NCBI GenBank assembly: GCA_905214265.1
Contig: CAJMLQ010000151.1
Span: 1 to 6,905, forward strand
DNA from: an uncultured bacterium
Lineage (GTDB): Bacteria; Bacillota; Clostridia; Oscillospirales; Ruminococcaceae
Length of the DNA: 6,905 nt
Direction: 5' to 3'
The notes beneath the pieces were generated by a model. It was not told the DNA's origin and did no database searches. It worked only from the letters and a program-made list of their open reading frames with translations. A program made the position numbers and the translations under genes. Below are positions 1 through 5,332 of the stretch, in pieces; within the stretch, counting starts at the first letter, position 1; each line of letters starts with the position of its first letter.

Positions 1-129
1 GGCTCACACCTGATTTGTCCGAGAGCTGCTGCTGCGTAAGCTTCATATACTTGCGCTTTGCTTTAGCTTTTTCAGCTATCTTGATAGAAACTTCATATGG
101 AGTTTTGAGGTTAAAAAAATCATATTCAT
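1..129 (-). pseudogene. HipB-like HTH regulator, second copy, cut by window edge and frameshifted
   Basis: This is the 5' part of a gene nearly identical to the intact HTH regulator at 1904-2206; it continues left of the window. Read from the equivalent ATG (127-129), translation leaves the homologous frame after a few codons and stops at TAG (76-78) after 17 residues. The cause is a run of seven A (113-119, T7 in the mRNA sense) that is one base shorter than the homologous frame needs. One extra base would give a start of MNMIFFNLKTPYEVSIK, matching MNMKFFILKTPYEASIK of the other copy. Past the shift the frame is open and conserved through the recognition-helix region (TQQQLSDKSGVS) to base 1, with only two residue changes (Ala14 to Val, Ala25 to Lys). 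The first in-frame ATG after the shift is the Met29 equivalent (44-46), which would lose helix 1. It may be a decayed copy, a phase-variable gene or an assembly error. Its downstream partner, possibly a HipA kinase, would lie outside the window. Confidence 0.75.
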
Positions 130-160
130 AATTAATATTTTATCCTAAAATGCAGATAAA
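1..160. repeat. Direct repeat, left copy (HTH gene start plus leader)
   Basis: These bases match 2077-2237 in the same orientation. Over the first 110 bases I count four mismatches: three in one codon (ctt against ggc near 57) and one near 90. A one-base gap then falls in the A-run near 113-119, and the match continues through the start codon and about 30 bases of leader. It fades near base 160. The repeat may extend left of the window. It brackets the AlbA_2 gene with its partner at 2077. Confidence 0.93.
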
Positions 161-165
161 TACAA
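137..165 (-). promoter_or_regulatory. Possible promoter of the left HTH copy
   Basis: On the minus strand TTGTAT (160-165) and TAAAAT (137-142) stand 17 bases apart just upstream of the left HTH start codon. The -10 is good (5 of 6) but the -35 is weak (3 of 6). Transcription would begin almost at the ATG, giving a nearly leaderless message. The TAAAAT box is conserved in the right copy (2214-2219), where the -35 is not. This is a tentative call. Confidence 0.3.
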
Positions 166-193
166 TAAATAGTTAATATATTAGCTATTTATT
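164..193. promoter_or_regulatory. 30-bp AT-rich palindrome upstream of left HTH copy (candidate operator)
   Basis: The 15-base arms are complementary except at one position pair: the outer arms AATAAATAG and CTATTTATT are perfect and flank a centre of TTAATATATTA type. It lies 35 to 64 bases upstream of the left HTH start codon, where HipB/Xre-type regulators usually bind to repress their own operon. It has no GC-rich stem and no strong T-run, so a terminator is less likely than a protein-binding site. The equivalent place upstream of the right copy has no such palindrome. Confidence 0.5.
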
Positions 194-270
194 GCGTGCG
201 CCCTGTTCTTTATTAGCCATTTTAAGGTAGTTCCTGAGAAACAGACACCCTGAGCATTCCATAATAAACC

Positions 271-1722
271 TCAGTCGCTGTAATACAGCTGCCTTGGACT
301 GCGTGGTCTGTCGGGTATGCTCATATGGATCTTGCCTGCTTTGATCAGTGGCATCACGTATGCCTGGATCGCATAGGAAACTGATGATATCCCGAGGTAA
401 TCAGCGATTTCTTTTCTTGTTCGCGGAGTTTTACAGAATAATATCAGATCTGATGCAGCTTCATTTGTCTTTGGTTTTTCACCGCTGCTGTCATTATCCT
501 CGTTTACTTTGTAGAATTTTACAGAAAACTGTCCTCTCCGGTCTTCGAATTCAGGAGCCGGCAGCCCGTATTTCATCAGCTCTTTTCTGATAGTCGGTAT
601 TCCGGAATAGCGGTTTTCTGTGATGCCCATTACCTCGAGTGCAGTTGCAAGGACGGGGTTTCTGGTGTCAGGTTGTATTTTACCTAACTGATCGACTTTG
701 ATACGACCGTATAGGCCACCTGGATTAAGGATTTCGATTCTGTCGTCAAACATCAGTATCTGGACAGGCATGCCTTCGGTATGGATACTGTAGTCACGAT
801 GTACCAGTGCGTTTAAGATGGCTTCTCTTACTGCAGTAATGGGATATTCTGTTCTGTCTTCGCGCTGCCCGGTTTCGGGATCTATTATTGTTTTCGTTTT
901 CATATTTCTGCGTATGAAACGGATGGCGTCGTTCAGCATGTCTGGTATAGTGCCTTCTATACGCTGGTTATCAGAAAAACGTTCGCCTGCAGTTCCTTCA
1001 CTTCCGAGTTCTGTTCCGGGCACAACTATTGCAGTGATGCATAATTGCGGGAAGTATGCCTGTGGATACGGGCTGAACAGCATTACTGCGCTCAGAGTGA
1101 TTTTATTGTTGCGTTTGATACTCATCAATTCATAAATGGTTTCATCATCAATAGCTGCGAGGTGAGGTTTGCCTGTTTTCAATCGCAAGATATAATCGGA
1201 CAGCTTCTGATGGTCCAGTGATGTTATGGCAGCCCTGGAAACTTCGCGTACATCATCCTGGTACTTACGTCTGAATACTTCGTAACTGTAGACTTCATAT
1301 TCCGTCATGGGCTCATCGCTGTCGCCGATACGCGTATAAGAACCTTTAAGCCGGCCTTTACCTTTGTAGTAGCAGGGTCTCGATGTAAAATCTATTCCGG
1401 GGATCTCTGCGGAAACAAAAAATTTCTCGTTTTTTTCAAACACAGAAATAAGAGGGCGTACTACCGGTTCCATTTGAAGGCATTGTTCGTTGATTTTCTT
1501 TTGAATATCCTGCGGGTCATAAACGCCTGTTTCTTTATAGGCCTGTTTTTCATCGACCCCGAATACTATGATCCCGCCATCGTCTTGATTTGAAAAACTG
1601 GATAATGTATCAAACAAGCGCTTCGAGCATCCGGATTCCGCACTTTTCAACTCCAGATTTTGAGTTTTACACTTCGTTTTTTGTATTTTTTCTAATAGAT
1701 CTTTTAATTCTTCGTTAATCAT
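271..1722 (-). CDS. AlbA_2 (Schlafen-type) / GHKL ATP-binding domain protein with C-terminal winged helix
   Basis: A 483-residue soluble protein of the family often named 'putative DNA-binding domain-containing' or 'RecG C-terminal-like'; it is not a helicase. Residues about 20-145 form an AlbA_2 (divergent AAA_4/Schlafen-like) domain: the ELK motif at 24-26, then SNQDDGGIIVFGVDE (44-58). Residues about 295-405 resemble the HATPase_c_4 (GHKL) fold: the N-box-like EAILNALVHRDYS (300-312, with E300, N304, H308), the DDRIEILNPGGL loop (326-337) and the conserved GIPTIRKEL (374-382). Residues about 425-470 form a winged helix (RTRKEIADYLGIS). No membrane segment or signal peptide is seen. The start is supported by AAAGGAAA (1727-1734), with its GG 7 nt from the ATG. 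It lies downstream of the HTH regulator, 181 nt away, but has its own likely promoter. Family members are widespread in mobile regions and proposed to act as nucleic-acid-binding ATPases or regulators; the exact role is unknown. Length is normal and the frame is intact. Confidence 0.88.
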   Translation of the reverse strand: MINEELKDLLEKIQKTKCKTQNLELKSAESGCSKRLFDTLSSFSNQDDGGIIVFGVDEKQAYKETGVYDPQDIQKKINEQCLQMEPVVRPLISVFEKNEKFFVSAEIPGIDFTSRPCYYKGKGRLKGSYTRIGDSDEPMTEYEVYSYEVFRRKYQDDVREVSRAAITSLDHQKLSDYILRLKTGKPHLAAIDDETIYELMSIKRNNKITLSAVMLFSPYPQAYFPQLCITAIVVPGTELGSEGTAGERFSDNQRIEGTIPDMLNDAIRFIRRNMKTKTIIDPETGQREDRTEYPITAVREAILNALVHRDYSIHTEGMPVQILMFDDRIEILNPGGLYGRIKVDQLGKIQPDTRNPVLATALEVMGITENRYSGIPTIRKELMKYGLPAPEFEDRRGQFSVKFYKVNEDNDSSGEKPKTNEAASDLILFCKTPRTRKEIADYLGISSVSYAIQAYVMPLIKAGKIHMSIPDRPRSPRQLYYSD

Positions 1723-1748
1723 TTTATTTCCTTTCGCTCATATTTTAG

Positions 1749-1777
1749 ATAGTAGCATTATTTTTGATTATTTGCAA
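1749..1777 (-). promoter_or_regulatory. Promoter of the AlbA_2 gene
   Basis: On the minus strand, -35 TTGCAA (1772-1777) and -10 TACTAT (1749-1754) are separated by 17 bases, and TG one base before the -10 makes an extended -10. Each box matches consensus at 4 of 6. Predicted initiation near 1742 leaves a leader of about 20 nt containing the ribosome binding site. A very T-rich stretch upstream (about 1780-1850 on this strand) could act as an UP element. Confidence 0.5.
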
Positions 1778-1903
1778 GAAAATCAAATAAAATTCAAAAA
1801 AACAAAAAAAGAAACGAAAAAGTAAAAGAAACTAAAAAACAAATCAAAATTTCGACTTCAAATTTGAGTTTTTCTTGCGTGACCTGCACCTTTGCAAATA
1901 AAA
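1778..1903. other. AT-rich spacer between HTH and AlbA_2 genes
   Basis: This spacer is almost purely A on the plus strand from about 1790 to 1850 (T in the message sense). It carries the perfect 10-bp palindrome TCAAATTTGA (1858-1867) next to a near-palindrome TCAAAATTTCGA (1844-1855). No stem with a GC base that would make an intrinsic terminator was found, so read-through from the HTH gene into the AlbA_2 gene is possible. No coding sequence and no HipA-like start are seen here. Confidence 0.5.
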
Positions 1904-2206
1904 CTAAAAATCAGTAACAGCAATATGAATCAGAAATAAAATCTCCTCTATGGAAGTATATTCCGGCTTATCGAATAATCGTTCAAACTCTTTTAGACTG
2001 TCGAGTACCAGAGCGATTTTCAATAGCGAAGAAAGAGATATCTCTCCGGTCCTTTCAAATCTTTTGAGAGAGCCCAGGCTCACACCTGATTTGTCCGAGA
2101 GCTGCTGCTGCGTAAGCTTCATATACTTGCGGGCTGCTTTAGCTTTTTCAGCTATCTTGATAGAAGCTTCATATGGAGTTTTGAGGATAAAAAACTTCAT
2201 ATTCAT
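1904..2206 (-). CDS. HipB-like XRE-family helix-turn-helix regulator (right, intact copy)
   Basis: A 100-residue DNA-binding protein. A five-helix HTH of Xre/Cro type spans about 17-77; residues 32-51, TQQQLSDKSGVSLGSLKRFE, form the helix-turn-helix itself. The phrase GVSLGSLKRFERTGEISLSSLLKIALVL is typical of HipB-like antitoxins that pair with HipA-type Ser/Thr kinases, and the EFERLFDKPEYTSIEEIL tail (73-90) fits the same group. Such proteins dimerise, bind palindromes over their own promoter and neutralise HipA. No HipA follows; the next gene is the AlbA_2 protein. ATG at 2206 or 2200 is possible. The only ribosome-site-like sequence, GGGA (2220-2223), is 13 nt from the first, so initiation looks weak. 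The last ten residues (FLIHIAVTDF) look unlike the family and may mark a replaced 3' end. The left-edge copy shares this gene's 5' half. Confidence 0.85.
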   Translation of the reverse strand: MNMKFFILKTPYEASIKIAEKAKAARKYMKLTQQQLSDKSGVSLGSLKRFERTGEISLSSLLKIALVLDSLKEFERLFDKPEYTSIEEILFLIHIAVTDF

Positions 2207-2237
2207 AGTTAATATTTTATCCCAAAATACAGAAAAA
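2077..2237. repeat. Direct repeat, right copy (HTH gene start plus leader)
   Basis: This is the partner of bases 1-160, same orientation. It covers about the first 43 codons of the intact HTH gene and about 31 bases upstream of its start. Upstream of 2237 the two loci diverge completely, so the two genes have different control regions. Confidence 0.93.
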
Positions 2238-2302
2238 ATGTAAAAAAATACTTGCCGTGAGGCACGACAGGGGGATTGTTTGCAAGGAAAAATAGCGGAG
2301 TA

Positions 2303-2331
2303 ATTATACCAAAATGGTAAATTTACGACAA
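2303..2331 (-). promoter_or_regulatory. Promoter of the HTH regulator gene
   Basis: On the minus strand, -10 TATAAT (2303-2308) is perfect and extended by TG (TGGTATAAT). The -35 TTGTCG (2326-2331; 4 of 6) is exactly 17 bases away. It lies about 100 bases upstream of the HTH ATG, giving a leader of about 90 nt. This is the best sigma-A type promoter in the window, and it sits just after the terminator of the ABC operon. Confidence 0.75.
2307..2326. promoter_or_regulatory. Operator-like palindromes inside the HTH promoter
   Basis: Two short palindromes overlap in the -10/-35 spacer: TACCA-AAA-TGGTA (2307-2319) and GTAAATTTAC (2317-2326, perfect). A protein bound here would block RNA polymerase. 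Autorepression by the encoded HTH protein is the simple inference, as HipB-type regulators usually repress their own promoter. Neither palindrome resembles the one upstream of the left copy (164-193). Confidence 0.45.
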
Positions 2332-2340
2332 CGTCAATAT

Positions 2341-2373
2341 AAAAACCCTGTAACCGTTGGAATTACAGGGTTT
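2341..2373 (-). terminator. Intrinsic terminator of the ABC/ECF operon
   Basis: A perfect 11-base inverted repeat, AAACCCTGTAA (2343-2353) and TTACAGGGTTT (2363-2373), has a 9-base loop. Read on the minus strand the stem ends in GGGTTTTT, the layout of a Rho-independent terminator. It lies about 160 nt after the stop codon of the fused ATPase gene and directly before the HTH promoter, so it separates the two transcription units. On the plus strand the T-run is only three bases. Confidence 0.8.
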
Positions 2374-2530
2374 CAATGGCAAAGAACCGTAATTTTGATA
2401 GAAACCCGTTAAGGGGGTGCAACTACGGTTTAGAGGGGGTGCATTTTGATTTTAGAGGGGTGCAATTCGCCACTGAGGGGTTGCAATACTTTCTTCAGCA
2501 AAAAATGCGCCAGTCACAGTTTGTTTGCTC
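2374..2530 (-). other. 3' untranslated region of the ECF operon
   Basis: This is non-coding sequence between the ATPase stop codon and the terminator. Besides the phased repeats it holds two complementary segment pairs: GAAACCC (2401-2407) with GGGTTTC (2368-2374), and AACCGTA (2385-2391) with TACGGTT (2424-2430). The pairs interleave, so together they could form a pseudoknot. The first also competes with the terminator stem. ATTTTGAT occurs twice (2392-2399, 2443-2450). An ORF that crosses it on the plus strand has no supporting features. Confidence 0.5.
2411..2486. repeat. Four phased GGGG(G)TGCA repeats in the operon 3' UTR
   Basis: Four copies of a short unit stand in tandem on the plus strand: GGGGGTGCAA (2413-2422), GGGGGTGCAT (2435-2444), AGGGGTGCAA (2456-2465) and GGGGTTGCAA (2477-2486). 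The TGC positions are 22, 21 and 21 bases apart, close to two helical turns. The bases before the core are also partly shared (TTTAGAG before units 2 and 3, TGAG before unit 4). On the message strand they read TTGCACCCCC. Sequence between cores is not conserved, which argues for binding sites rather than simple tandem duplication. A weaker relative, TGAGGGTTACAA, lies at 2536-2547. Possibilities are a regulator or transposase binding array, or C-rich elements acting in RNA. Confidence 0.8.
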
Positions 2531-3991
2531 CTATATGAGGGTTACAAAATACGTTCTGACTTGCTCGAGTGCTTCTGCCGTCCAACTGCCCGAGTCGGTA
2601 ATTTTGCCGTTCTCAAAGAACAGGAATCGGTCGCAGCATTTCTCCACAAGCTCTGGGTCGTGGGTGATGACGAACTGCGTTTTCCCCATCTCAGAGAGGC
2701 GCCGGATATTCTCTGCCACGCGCTCCATGTTGCGGTAGTCGAGACCGCTGGTGGGTTCGTCGTAGAAGATAATATCCTTTTGTGCCGCCAGTGCGCCTGC
2801 GATGGCAAGCCTCTGCTTCTGTCCGCCCGACAGCGCCATGGAATGTGCCTCCCGATAGCCCCAAAGCTCCATGCGCCACAGCATTTCTTCGGCAGTGGAA
2901 CGCTTTTCATCCTCGGATAGGCGCAACCCCAGCGTCACATCCTCCGACACGCTCTCGGAGAAAAGCTGGTGGTTGACGTCCTGAAATACCATGTAGGCAA
3001 GACTGCTCAGTTTTCGCCCTGCATAGCGTTTTTCACCGTCGATGATCTGTACCTTACACTTGCGGACAAGTCCGCACAGGCACCTTGCGAAAGTGCTTTT
3101 TCCTGCGCCGTTGTTGCCGAGGACGGCCACCACTGCGCCTTTGGGAATTTTCAGTTCCGGAATGTTCAGCGTAAATTCGCCATCAGAACTGCGAAACGGA
3201 GAGATGATATATTGTGCGTCTGCGCGGTGCTCTTTCACCTGCGGGGCAAAGCGGCAGGAACCGCGCAGCCCTTCCGCGTGAAGCTCGTCCGGTGTTCTGC
3301 GCCAGAACTCGTCTGCCGGTACATCTTCGACGATGCTGCCCTCTTGAAATACCGCCACACGATCCACAAGGCCCCTCAGCCACCAGAGCCGGTGCTCGGC
3401 GATGAGGACAGTTTTTCCCGTCGCCTTCCACTTTGCGACGATCTCCCGCAGCTCCCGGATGGCGGAAATGTCCAGATTCGAGGTCGGCTCATCCAACACG
3501 AGGATCGGCGGCCTAAGCATACTGACAGAGGCACAGGCAATTTTCTGCTTTTCGCCGCCGGAGAGCTGGGAGACATTCTTCCCAAGCAGCTTTTCAAGCC
3601 GGAAGTCCTGAACGGTCTCTGTGAAGCGGCGCAATATTTCTCGCTTCTCCATGCCGATATTCTCGCAGGCAAATACGATCTCTGTGTCGGTCAGAAGCGT
3701 ATAAAACTGCGACTTGGGATTCTGGAACACGGAGCCGACCGTCCCGGCCAGCTCATGGAGTTGGAGTTGGGTGGTGTCATTTCCGTTCACCATGACGGAG
3801 CCCGTCAGCTTTCCCTCGCAATAGCAGGGGATCAAACCGTTGACCAGCCGCCCGAAGGTTGTCTTGCCGCTGCCGGATTCGCCGCACAGCAGTACCGTCT
3901 GCCCCTGTGGGATGCAGAGACTGACATTCTTCAGTGCGCCGTCCGTCACGGCGTTTTCATAGGAATAGCTTACATTTTTGATCTCGATCAT
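2531..3991 (-). CDS. ECF transporter ATPase with two fused ABC domains (EcfA-type)
   Basis: This 486-residue cytoplasmic ATPase powers the ECF importer formed with the two genes before it. It contains two complete ABC domains in one chain, so it can supply both halves of the ATPase dimer that most ECF systems build from EcfA1 and EcfA2. Domain 1 (1 to about 235): Walker A GESGSGKT (37-44), Q-loop Q90, signature LSGGE (143-147), Walker B ILVLDEP (163-169), H-loop H200. Domain 2 (about 260-486): Walker A GNNGAGKS (292-299), Q-loop Q337, signature LSGGQ (387-391), Walker B IIFYDEP (407-413), H-loop H444. All key residues are present in both, so both sites look active. Length suits the fused YkoD/EcfA-like form. 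The ATG lies one base after the ecfT stop; AGGA 8 nt upstream, inside ecfT, is its ribosome site. Last gene of the operon. Fused ATPases of this type usually serve a dedicated S component rather than a shared one. Confidence 0.93.
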   Translation of the reverse strand: MIEIKNVSYSYENAVTDGALKNVSLCIPQGQTVLLCGESGSGKTTFGRLVNGLIPCYCEGKLTGSVMVNGNDTTQLQLHELAGTVGSVFQNPKSQFYTLLTDTEIVFACENIGMEKREILRRFTETVQDFRLEKLLGKNVSQLSGGEKQKIACASVSMLRPPILVLDEPTSNLDISAIRELREIVAKWKATGKTVLIAEHRLWWLRGLVDRVAVFQEGSIVEDVPADEFWRRTPDELHAEGLRGSCRFAPQVKEHRADAQYIISPFRSSDGEFTLNIPELKIPKGAVVAVLGNNGAGKSTFARCLCGLVRKCKVQIIDGEKRYAGRKLSSLAYMVFQDVNHQLFSESVSEDVTLGLRLSEDEKRSTAEEMLWRMELWGYREAHSMALSGGQKQRLAIAGALAAQKDIIFYDEPTSGLDYRNMERVAENIRRLSEMGKTQFVITHDPELVEKCCDRFLFFENGKITDSGSWTAEALEQVRTYFVTLI

Positions 3992-3992
3992 C

Positions 3993-4727
3993 TTACCGTC
4001 CTGTCACCTTTGCAAATATAAACAGCGAAACTACCGCCACGCAGAGCAGAAATACAGCGATGTCCTGCACACGAAATCCCATAGGGCAGACATTACTGCG
4101 TTTGCCCGGTGTGTCCAGCCCTCGCGTCATGGCCGAGGCGGACAGTTCGTTGCCCACCTGCATCAGCTCCGTCAGCAGCGGCACCATCCGGTATTCCAGC
4201 ATCTCCAACGGATGCTCCAAGCCTCCGACACCCCGCAGCCGCAGAGCATCCCGAATCATTCCGTATTCCTCACGGATTGTAGGAAAGAAACGAAACATGA
4301 CGGAGACCGGAACGGAGAACTTTTTGGAGATGTGAAAGCCGTCCATGGCTCCGATAAACTCGCTGACCGTGGTGGACGAGAGCAGCACATCAAACATGGC
4401 GAGCCCCGGAAGCATCTGCGTGAAGATCGCCGCCAGCGCACCGGAGATGATGCTGAAAACCGGCGCGTCCAGCTGGCGAAGGAGCATCGGAAGCATAAGG
4501 CAGAGCACATACACCATCCCATAGACTGCCGCTTTCCGATATCTTCGCAGGATCAGGAAGGATACAAAGGGAACCGCCGCCAGAACGGGGAGAACAAAGC
4601 GCATGACACCGGTATACTCGCAAGAGAACATGAGGAAAGACACAGTGAGGCAGAGAATGATTTTCGTCCGTGCGTCCAGATAGAGCTGCCGCGCTCTGGA
4701 CTTTTCGGCAAATAATATCCCCTGCAT
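3993..4727 (-). CDS. ecfT: ECF transporter transmembrane coupling protein (EcfT/CbiQ family)
   Basis: A 244-residue membrane protein that links the S component to the ATPase and transmits its movement. Hydrophobic stretches lie at about 23-37, 43-60, 66-83, 90-115 and 222-240, with a long charged cytoplasmic region between. The two short coupling-helix motifs of the family are recognisable: RDALRLRG (159-166) and SAMTRGL (198-204), whose Arg-Gly pairs match the 'ARG' signatures that dock into ATPase grooves. The N-terminus (LYLDARTKII, 16-24) is also typical: the conserved D-x-R/H-x-K start of EcfT proteins. The ATG overlaps the S-component stop codon by one base (TGATG), so translation is probably coupled; only a weak GCGGAA-like ribosome site is present. 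The ATPase gene begins one base after its stop. The family call is firm from motifs and gene order. Confidence 0.92.
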   Translation of the reverse strand: MQGILFAEKSRARQLYLDARTKIILCLTVSFLMFSCEYTGVMRFVLPVLAAVPFVSFLILRRYRKAAVYGMVYVLCLMLPMLLRQLDAPVFSIISGALAAIFTQMLPGLAMFDVLLSSTTVSEFIGAMDGFHISKKFSVPVSVMFRFFPTIREEYGMIRDALRLRGVGGLEHPLEMLEYRMVPLLTELMQVGNELSASAMTRGLDTPGKRSNVCPMGFRVQDIAVFLLCVAVVSLFIFAKVTGR

Positions 4728-5326
4728 CAGATCATTCCGCTCTTGGCAAAGTGCTTTTTCAGGACAGCTTTCCCCAGCAGGCCGCCCAGTGCGCCGCCCG
4801 CAAAGGCCGTAATCGCAAGAAGCGGCAGCATATAGCCATGGGAGAAGTATCCGGAGATGATGTCCATATATTCCTGCCCATAGTAGGCGGTCTTTTCCGC
4901 CAGCTGCGCCTCAGTCATAAAGGCAAAGCCCAGAACATTGGCGTTGGCGCCCACGCTGCAAACGGCATAGGACAGGATGGCGGCAGAGATGCTGGCATAC
5001 CGCTTTGCCTTCAGAATAAATTCGGCGATGAGTGCGCAAAGGGTGCCTGCAATGAGGCTGTAAATGCCGACGCCTGCCAGTGTGAGGATCGCGCCGTAGA
5101 TAATGTAGGTGATGAGCACCATGCCGAACTTTTTGATTTTGGAAAAGTAGAGCATCATGGGGATGCCCAGCACCAGAGAGCTGGCAAAGGGAATCATCAT
5201 GTTAACCAACGGGATAAAGCCCATAGCCGCCGCGATGAGAAGATTGAGGATGAAATATACGGCGGTGAAAATGCCGATGCTGATCAGATCCTTTCCGTTC
5301 AGCTTGCTTTTATCTTTTGTGTTCAT
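4727..5326 (-). CDS. ECF transporter substrate-binding S component, MptD / Trep_Strep family
   Basis: A 199-residue integral membrane protein that binds the transported ligand and sits against EcfT. About six membrane segments are visible (roughly 13-34, 36-60, 67-85, 88-106, 113-135, 163-188). The N-terminal KLNGKDLISIGIFTAVYFIL (8-27) is the hallmark start of the Trep_Strep (TIGR02185/MptD-type) family, which is how I recognise it. The loop at about 137-160 is polar and Tyr-rich (AYYGQEY) and may line the ligand side. Start choice is firm: AGGAGGT (5333-5339) stands 6 nt before the ATG. It begins 16 nt after the stop of the ABC half-transporter. The ligand of this family is not generally settled. 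Its regular company with IrtAB-like ABC proteins, and my recollection that the sia locus of group A Streptococcus carries a comparable ECF heme importer, point to heme or another iron ligand. That is inference. Confidence 0.88.
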   Translation of the reverse strand: MNTKDKSKLNGKDLISIGIFTAVYFILNLLIAAAMGFIPLVNMMIPFASSLVLGIPMMLYFSKIKKFGMVLITYIIYGAILTLAGVGIYSLIAGTLCALIAEFILKAKRYASISAAILSYAVCSVGANANVLGFAFMTEAQLAEKTAYYGQEYMDIISGYFSHGYMLPLLAITAFAGGALGGLLGKAVLKKHFAKSGMI

Positions 5327-5332
5327 GTAAAT

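Noticed and set aside
164..193. Terminator of the AlbA_2 gene
   Set aside because: The stem is nearly all A/T, has no GC-rich base and is not followed by a solid T-run. An operator is the better reading.
231..275. Hairpin from CTGAG/CTCAG segments after the AlbA_2 stop codon
   Set aside because: There are only five pairs with a loop of about 15 bases and no T-run, too weak to call a terminator.
271..1722. ATP-dependent DNA helicase RecG
   Set aside because: Automatic annotations often use this name for AlbA_2/HATPase_c_4 proteins, but there are no helicase Walker A or DExH motifs.
2411..2486. CRISPR array
   Set aside because: The repeat cores are about 10 bases with 11-12 base gaps, far shorter than CRISPR repeats and spacers, and no cas gene is present.
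2376..2920. Plus-strand open frames starting in the repeat region
   Set aside because: They translate the GGGGTGCA repeats and then the antisense of the ATPase. No coding signature supports them.
2969..4021. 350-residue open frame on the plus strand
   Set aside because: It lies antisense over the fused ATPase, whose two full sets of ABC motifs prove the minus strand. The plus-strand product has no recognisable domain, and the frame is open because of GC-rich codon bias.
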